Assembly: GCF_040049275.1 (NCBI RefSeq)
Contig: NZ_JBDZDT010000005.1
Location: 124,001-188,000 of the forward strand
Source: Aquabacter sp040049275
GTDB lineage: Bacteria > Pseudomonadota > Alphaproteobacteria > Rhizobiales > Xanthobacteraceae
Length of the DNA stretch: 64,000 nucleotides
Direction of reading: 5' to 3'
The notes beneath the pieces were generated by a model that was not told the origin of the DNA, searched no databases, and worked only from the letters and a program-made list of their open reading frames with translations. A program made the position numbers and the translations under genes. This document shows, in pieces, positions 59,677 to 64,000 of this stretch (its first letter is position 1; the number at the start of each line of letters is the position of its first letter).

Positions 59677-60743
59677 TGCGCATTCTTGTCGCCACCGACG
59701 CGTGGCATCCCCAGATCAACGGCGTCGTGCGTTCGCTTGAGCACACGGCGCGCGAGGCCGCCCATTTGGGCGCCGAGATGGAATTCCTGACTCCTCAGCA
59801 GTTCCGCACCGTCCCGCTTCCGACCTATCAGGAAATCCGCCTGTCGCTGGCGACGCCGCGCATGATCATGCGGCGCATCGAGGCGCTGCAGCCTGATTTC
59901 GTCCATGTGGCCACCGAAGGCCCCATCGGCATCCTGGTGCGCCGGGCGTGCATCGCTTCCAAGCGCACCTTCACCACCAGCTACCACACCAAGTTCCCGG
60001 AATATCTCTCCGCCCGCGCCCCGGTGCCGGAGCGGCTGACCTATTCCTGGCTGCGCAGCTTCCACAATGCCGGCGGCGGCGTGATGGTCTCCACGGCGAC
60101 GCTGGAACGCGAACTGGAATCACGCGGCTTCAAGCGGTTGATGCGCTGGTCGCGCGGGGTGGATGCCGAACTGTTCCGCCCCCGTCCCGAAGTGGATCTC
60201 GGCCTGCCGCGCCCCATCTTCACCTTTGTGGGCCGGGTGGCGGTGGAGAAGAACATTGAGGCTTTCCTCGCTCTCGATCTGCCGGGCTCCAAGGTGGTGG
60301 TGGGCGGCGGCCCGGCGCTCGCCAGCCTGAAGGAGCGCTTTCCGGACGTGCATTTCTACGGGCCGAAGGAAGGCGAGGCGCTGGCCGAGATCTATTCCGG
60401 CAGCGACGTCTTCGTTTTCCCGAGCCGCACCGACACGTTCGGCATCGTGCTGCTGGAAGCCCTTGCGAGCGGCCTGCCTGTGGCGGCCTATCCCGTGACC
60501 GGCCCCAAGGATGTGCTCGCCGAGGCCACGGAGCCCGTGGGCGTGCTGGACGAGGATCTGCGCAACGCTTGCCTCAAGGCGCTGGAACTCTCCCCCGTTG
60601 CGGCGCGCGAGTTCGCGCTGCGCCACAGCTGGCGGGAATGCGCCCGGCAGTTCGTGGACAATGTGCTGATCGCCCATGATTTCGGGCCCGTGGCGCGGCG
60701 GTTTCGCTTATTGCGGCGGGGTAGGCTAGCTTCCATCGCATGA
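59676..60743 (+). CDS. GT4-family glycosyltransferase
   Basis: GT-B fold transferase of 355 residues. The N-terminus MRILVATDAWHPQINGVVRSLE resembles the MgtA/SqdX/DGDG-type glycolipid transferases. The donor site shows VGRVAVEKNIEAFL and the EX7E-type motif PSRTDTFGIVLLEALASGLPVAAYP. Translation is coupled with the preceding phosphoesterase gene (TGATG) and with the following dehydratase gene (ATGA). Probable role: addition of a sugar to a membrane lipid; donor and acceptor unknown. Confidence 0.92.
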   Translation: MRILVATDAWHPQINGVVRSLEHTAREAAHLGAEMEFLTPQQFRTVPLPTYQEIRLSLATPRMIMRRIEALQPDFVHVATEGPIGILVRRACIASKRTFTTSYHTKFPEYLSARAPVPERLTYSWLRSFHNAGGGVMVSTATLERELESRGFKRLMRWSRGVDAELFRPRPEVDLGLPRPIFTFVGRVAVEKNIEAFLALDLPGSKVVVGGGPALASLKERFPDVHFYGPKEGEALAEIYSGSDVFVFPSRTDTFGIVLLEALASGLPVAAYPVTGPKDVLAEATEPVGVLDEDLRNACLKALELSPVAAREFALRHSWRECARQFVDNVLIAHDFGPVARRFRLLRRGRLASIA

Positions 60744-61726
60744 CCAGCCGCAGGACGCCTCCCACAGCCGCCGACGTCGATGCCGCCGCCGCTCGCCTCA
60801 AGGGCGTCGCCGTGCGCACGCCGCTTATCTCCTCGCCCGTGCTCGACGCGGTCACCGGCGCCCGCGTGTTCCTGAAGCCGGAAACGCTCCAGCGCACCGG
60901 CTCCTTCAAGTTCCGCGGCGCCTATAACCGCATCGTGCAGATCCCGAAGGAGCAGCGCGTTGCCGGTGTCGTTGCCTGCTCCTCCGGCAACCATGCCCAG
61001 GGCGTCGCGGCCGCCGCCAAGCTTCTCGGCCTGCCGGCGGTGATCGTGATGCCGCACGATGCTCCGGCCATGAAGCGCGAGCGCACCCTGGAATGGGGCG
61101 CCGAAGTGGTGGGTTACGACCGCCTCACGGAAGACCGCGACGCCATTTCCAACCGCATCGCGGCCGAGCGCGGCGCCATCTTCGTGCCGCCCTATGACGA
61201 TCCGGACATCATGGCGGGGCAGGGCACGGTGGGCCTCGAAATCGCCGAAGACCTCGCGGCCCAGGGTCTCGCGCCCGACATCGTCAGTGCCAATGTCTCC
61301 GGCGGCGGACTGATCTCGGGCATCGCGCTGGCGGTGAAGGCGCGCTTTCCGAACGCCCGCGTGGTTGCCGCCGAGCCCGCAGGCTTCGACGATCACGGCC
61401 GCTCCTTCCGCTCCGGCCAGCGCGAGCGCAACGCGGCAGCCTCCGGCTCCTTCTGCGACGCGCTGCTGGCGCCGACCCCGGGCGTCATCACCTTCGAGGT
61501 GTCCCGCCATCTGGTGGGCGAGGGCGTGACGGCCACCGATGCCGAGGTGGCGAAGGCCATCAGCTTCGCCTTCCGTGAGCTGAAGCTGGTCGTGGAGCCC
61601 GGCGGCGCCGTGGCGCTCGCGGCTCTGCTCCACGGGCGACTCGACGCGCGGGGAAAAACCGTCGCCATCGTGCTCTCGGGCGGGAACGTCGATACCGCGA
61701 CCTTCGAGGCCTGCCTTTCAGCCTGA
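60740..61726 (+). CDS. threonine/serine dehydratase (PLP fold type II)
   Basis: Deaminating dehydratase of 328 residues without a C-terminal ACT regulatory domain, like catabolic TdcB or serine racemase. The PLP lysine is K57 in TGSFKFRGAYNR; the phosphate-binding region is SSGNHAQGVAAAAKLLG, and the glycine-rich loop is NVSGGGLISGIALAVK. The product from threonine would be 2-oxobutanoate, fitting isoleucine supply or threonine breakdown. Overlaps the glycosyltransferase stop by four bases, although the functions seem unrelated. Confidence 0.93.
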   Translation: MTSRRTPPTAADVDAAAARLKGVAVRTPLISSPVLDAVTGARVFLKPETLQRTGSFKFRGAYNRIVQIPKEQRVAGVVACSSGNHAQGVAAAAKLLGLPAVIVMPHDAPAMKRERTLEWGAEVVGYDRLTEDRDAISNRIAAERGAIFVPPYDDPDIMAGQGTVGLEIAEDLAAQGLAPDIVSANVSGGGLISGIALAVKARFPNARVVAAEPAGFDDHGRSFRSGQRERNAAASGSFCDALLAPTPGVITFEVSRHLVGEGVTATDAEVAKAISFAFRELKLVVEPGGAVALAALLHGRLDARGKTVAIVLSGGNVDTATFEACLSA

Positions 61727-61737
61727 TCGGGGGCGGC

Positions 61738-62916
61738 ATGAGCAGCGAGGTGCGCCCCGTGCGGGCGGCGTTGGCCTCGGCCTACGGAACCCTTTTCTTC
61801 TCCCTGGGCATCTACATGCCCTTCTTCCCGCTCTGGCTGACGGAGCGGGGGCTCTCGCCCCAGGAAATCGGCGCGGCCATCGCCGTCCCGCTTTTCACGC
61901 GCCTTCTGGCGACCCCGCTGCTCGGGCTCCTCTCCGACCGGCTCGGCCGGCCCAAAGCCCTTCTCGCGGCGCTGGCCCTCATCACCTGCATCCTCATGGG
62001 CGTGCTGGCCTTCTGCCACACCGTCATGGCCATCTATGTGGTGCTCGGCATTGCCGCCATGGCCTGGAACCCGAGCTTCGCGCTGCTGGATGCCTATGCC
62101 ACGCGCCAGGCTCGCGCCGGCCGGGTGGATTACGGGCGCAGCCGGCTGTGGGGTTCCGCCAGCTTCGTCTTCGCCAACCTCGCGGGCGGCTTCCTGATCG
62201 CCCAGGCGGGGGCGCCGGTGGTTGTGGCGCTGATGGTGGCGGGGCAGGCGAGCTTCTTCGCCGCCATGCTTGTCCTGCCGGAACTTCCCCGTCCGCCGGT
62301 CCATGCCTCGCCGCACATGGCAATGCCGCGGGCGCGCGCCATCCTCGTGCTCGGCGTACTGGCGGCAGCCCTAGTGCAGGCGAGCCACGCGACGCTCTAT
62401 GCTTTCGCCTCGGTGCATTGGGCGGCAGGGGGGCTCTCCCTCACCGCCATCGGCATGCTTTGGGCCATCGGCGTCATTTCCGAAATCGCGCTGTTCCGCT
62501 ACGGCACCATCGTCGTAAAGCGGTTCGGTCCGCTGGTCCTTCTCGGCGCCGGGGGCGTGGCGGCGGCCGTGCGGTTTTCCGCGCTGAGCCTCGATCCGCC
62601 ACTCTGGCTGCTGGTCCCGCTCCAGCTCCTCCACGGCGCCACCTTCGGCGCCACCTATCTGGGCCTCGTGGAACTGGTGGCCCGCTTCACGCCGGAGCAT
62701 CGGGCCGGCACCGCGCAGTCCATCGCCGGCTGGACGGTGAGCCTTGCCATGTCCTGCGCGAGCTTTGCTTCGGGGCTGCTATGGGTGTCGTTCGGCAATG
62801 GCGCCTTCCTCGCCTCCGCCGGCCTCGGACTTGCGGGCGCGGCCCTGGCGGCTGCGGCCCGCTCCGTTCAGCCCCAGAGCGCAGGCGAGGGCGGAAAGAC
62901 CGTCGCGCCCTCATAA
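61738..62916 (+). CDS. MFS transporter, phenylpropionate/sugar permease-like (MFS_1_like)
   Basis: Twelve-helix transporter of 392 residues. The start ALASAYGTLFFSLGIYMPFFPLWL, the loop LLSDRLGRPKALLA between helices 2 and 3, and YGRSRLWGSASFVFANLAGG match the HcaT/YcaD-like MFS_1_like group. Substrate unknown. It starts 11 bases after the dehydratase stop. Its 3' end overlaps the convergent dipeptide epimerase gene by 49 bp. Confidence 0.92.
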   Translation: MSSEVRPVRAALASAYGTLFFSLGIYMPFFPLWLTERGLSPQEIGAAIAVPLFTRLLATPLLGLLSDRLGRPKALLAALALITCILMGVLAFCHTVMAIYVVLGIAAMAWNPSFALLDAYATRQARAGRVDYGRSRLWGSASFVFANLAGGFLIAQAGAPVVVALMVAGQASFFAAMLVLPELPRPPVHASPHMAMPRARAILVLGVLAAALVQASHATLYAFASVHWAAGGLSLTAIGMLWAIGVISEIALFRYGTIVVKRFGPLVLLGAGGVAAAVRFSALSLDPPLWLLVPLQLLHGATFGATYLGLVELVARFTPEHRAGTAQSIAGWTVSLAMSCASFASGLLWVSFGNGAFLASAGLGLAGAALAAAARSVQPQSAGEGGKTVAPS

Positions 62917-63845
62917 CGCAGGGCATTCTCGCGGTCGCGCGCCAGCAGCAGCGGCCCGTCGAGATCCACCACGCCGGCCCGCTGCGCCACCAGCAAAGCC
63001 GGCGCCATGGCGAGGGAGGAGGCCAGCATGCAGCCCACCATCAGGGTAAAGCCGGCCTCGCGTGCTTCCTCCGCCATGGCGAGCGCCTCGGTGAGACCGC
63101 CCGTCTTGTCCAGCTTGATATTCACCGCATCGTACTTGCCGATGAGGCCCCTGAGGCTGGCGCGCTCATGAACGCTTTCGTCGGCGCAGACCGGTACCGG
63201 CCGGGGAATCGCGGCGAGAGCATCGTCCGCCTTGGCGGGAAGAGGCTGCTCGATCAGTTCCACGCCCATCTCTGCGCAGGCCGCGAAGTTCTCGGCGAGG
63301 GTTTCCGCCGTCCACCCTTCATTGGCATCGACGATGAGCCGCGTGCCGGGCACCGCGGCGCGAATCGCCTTCAGGCGCGCAATATCGTCCTCTCCGCCGA
63401 GCTTCAGCTTCAGCAGCGGCCAGCCGGAGGCGCGCGCAGCCTCGGCCATGGCCTCGGCCGTATCGAGGCTCAGCGTGAAGGCGGTGACGAGCGGCCGCAG
63501 CTCCGGCAGTCCCGCTTCGCGATAGGCCGGAATGCCCGACCTTTTCGCATCCAGGTCCCAGAAGGCACAATCGAGGGCGTTTCTTGCCGCTCCGGCAGGC
63601 AGGCGCTGCTGGAGCGCCGCCCGGTCGAGCCCGCCTTCAACCTCTGCGGCAAGCCCGCGCAGGAGATCGGCGACGCCGTCCGGCGTCTCGCCATAGCGAC
63701 CATAGGGAACGCATTCGCCCCGTCCGACATTGGTCCCATCGCGAATCTCGGCAACCACGACCACCGCTTCGGTCTTGGACCCGCGGGAAATCGTGAAGGT
63801 GCCGGCAATGGGAAAGCGCTCGATGCGCACTTGAAGCGAGGTCAT
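62868..63845 (-). CDS. L-Ala-D/L-Glu (dipeptide) epimerase, enolase superfamily
   Basis: A 325-residue member of the muconate-lactonizing subgroup. Catalytic landmarks: LLKLKLGGEDD with the Lys acid/base pair, LIVDANEGWTAE (first metal Asp), ELIEQPLP (Glu), VCADESVHER (Asp-Glu), NIKLDKTGGL (second Lys) and VGCMLASSLA. This set is typical of dipeptide epimerases that recycle murein peptides. The start is ATG 63845. The usual downstream partners (DUF1611, murein peptide amidases) are not visible; the window ends 155 bp upstream, where I see no supported gene. Confidence 0.92.
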   Translation of the reverse strand: MTSLQVRIERFPIAGTFTISRGSKTEAVVVVAEIRDGTNVGRGECVPYGRYGETPDGVADLLRGLAAEVEGGLDRAALQQRLPAGAARNALDCAFWDLDAKRSGIPAYREAGLPELRPLVTAFTLSLDTAEAMAEAARASGWPLLKLKLGGEDDIARLKAIRAAVPGTRLIVDANEGWTAETLAENFAACAEMGVELIEQPLPAKADDALAAIPRPVPVCADESVHERASLRGLIGKYDAVNIKLDKTGGLTEALAMAEEAREAGFTLMVGCMLASSLAMAPALLVAQRAGVVDLDGPLLLARDRENALRYEGATVFPPSPALWG

Positions 63846-64000
63846 TCAATAAACATGTGGCAGGATTGAAGGAATCGGGCGGGTGCGCGGCTGCAGCGGG
63901 CAATTTTCCACCCTCGACGCCATTTGGCTGCCCGAGTATGACCATTGGATGGCTCGCGCTCAAGCGAGCGCTTCGTACCGGAGTCGCACGTGGCGTCAGC

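Noticed and set aside
63938..64000. Start of a plus-strand gene (ATG 63938) at the right edge
   Set aside because: Only 21 codons before the edge, no ribosome binding site and no recognisable motif.

Overview
This window is a high-GC chromosomal stretch of an alphaproteobacterium. The gene content points to Hyphomicrobiales: a CIRCE-controlled groESL operon, heme A synthase CtaA, EipB/DUF1849, IalB, DUF2842, DUF3572-DivK, SdhE-Mfd, Usg, ExoD, and a homoserine dehydrogenase-GlpX-RecJ run. A Xanthobacteraceae-like host (Xanthobacter, Azorhizobium or Ancylobacter type) is a reasonable guess, but it is inference from gene style only. Coding density is high and almost all genes are housekeeping or common accessory genes. 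I see no CRISPR array, insertion sequence, prophage, secretion system or recognisable defence island.

Layout. 1-5.7 kb: LysR regulator divergent from a CidA/LrgA-LrgB pair, CtaA, DUF2842, a degenerate polysaccharide co-polymerase and an odd crotonase-fold protein. 5.8-10.5 kb: a thioesterase, ribosomal proteins L13-S9 with a strong terminator, a membrane diguanylate cyclase, a secreted histidine phosphatase and small exported proteins. 10.6-14.6 kb: tRNA-Lys(TTT), a gene graveyard holding the tail of a 5-hydroxyisourate hydrolase gene, a chemoreceptor and an M20 amidohydrolase. 14.9-24.7 kb: TusA-like protein, GltX, ComEC, an Anbu proteasome-like peptidase, a FemAB-like acyltransferase, DUF4424, GDPD, RidA, EipB and acylphosphatase. 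24.8-31.7 kb: a membrane glycosyltransferase, groESL with CIRCE, an NMT1-GGDEF fusion, Usg and ExoD. 31.8-36.3 kb: an exported beta-carbonic anhydrase with an unusual upstream region, queA-tgt, folD and a pterin dehydratase. 36.3-41.4 kb: a catabolic cassette (crotonase, ADP-forming acyl-CoA ligase, Bug solute-binding protein) divergent from a FadR-type regulator with a perfect operator palindrome between them. 41.5-47.2 kb: AlaC-like aminotransferase, homoserine dehydrogenase, GlpX, RecJ. 47.3-53.7 kb: DinB, DUF3572, DivK, SdhE, Mfd. 53.8-64 kb: membrane protein, peptide-binding protein, IalB, FAH-family hydrolase, LysE exporter, UDP-diacylglucosamine hydrolase-like enzyme with a glycosyltransferase and a threonine dehydratase, MFS transporter and dipeptide epimerase.

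Three intergenic repeat families occur: a palindromic element of about 205 bp in three copies (one inverted), CCCTCTCCCC-type paired repeats in three places, and short GGCTTGACCCGGGC-type repeats.

I found no convincing new multi-gene system. The observations most worth a second look are: a tRNA-guanine transglycosylase that has lost three of the four usual zinc ligands; the carbonic anhydrase leader, with an inverted repeat in the promoter and a hairpin over the ribosome binding site; the NMT1-GGDEF receptor lacking an inhibitory site; the Anbu peptidase without its usual operon partners; the 205-bp palindromic element; and the uricase-pathway gene fragment beside tRNA-Lys.
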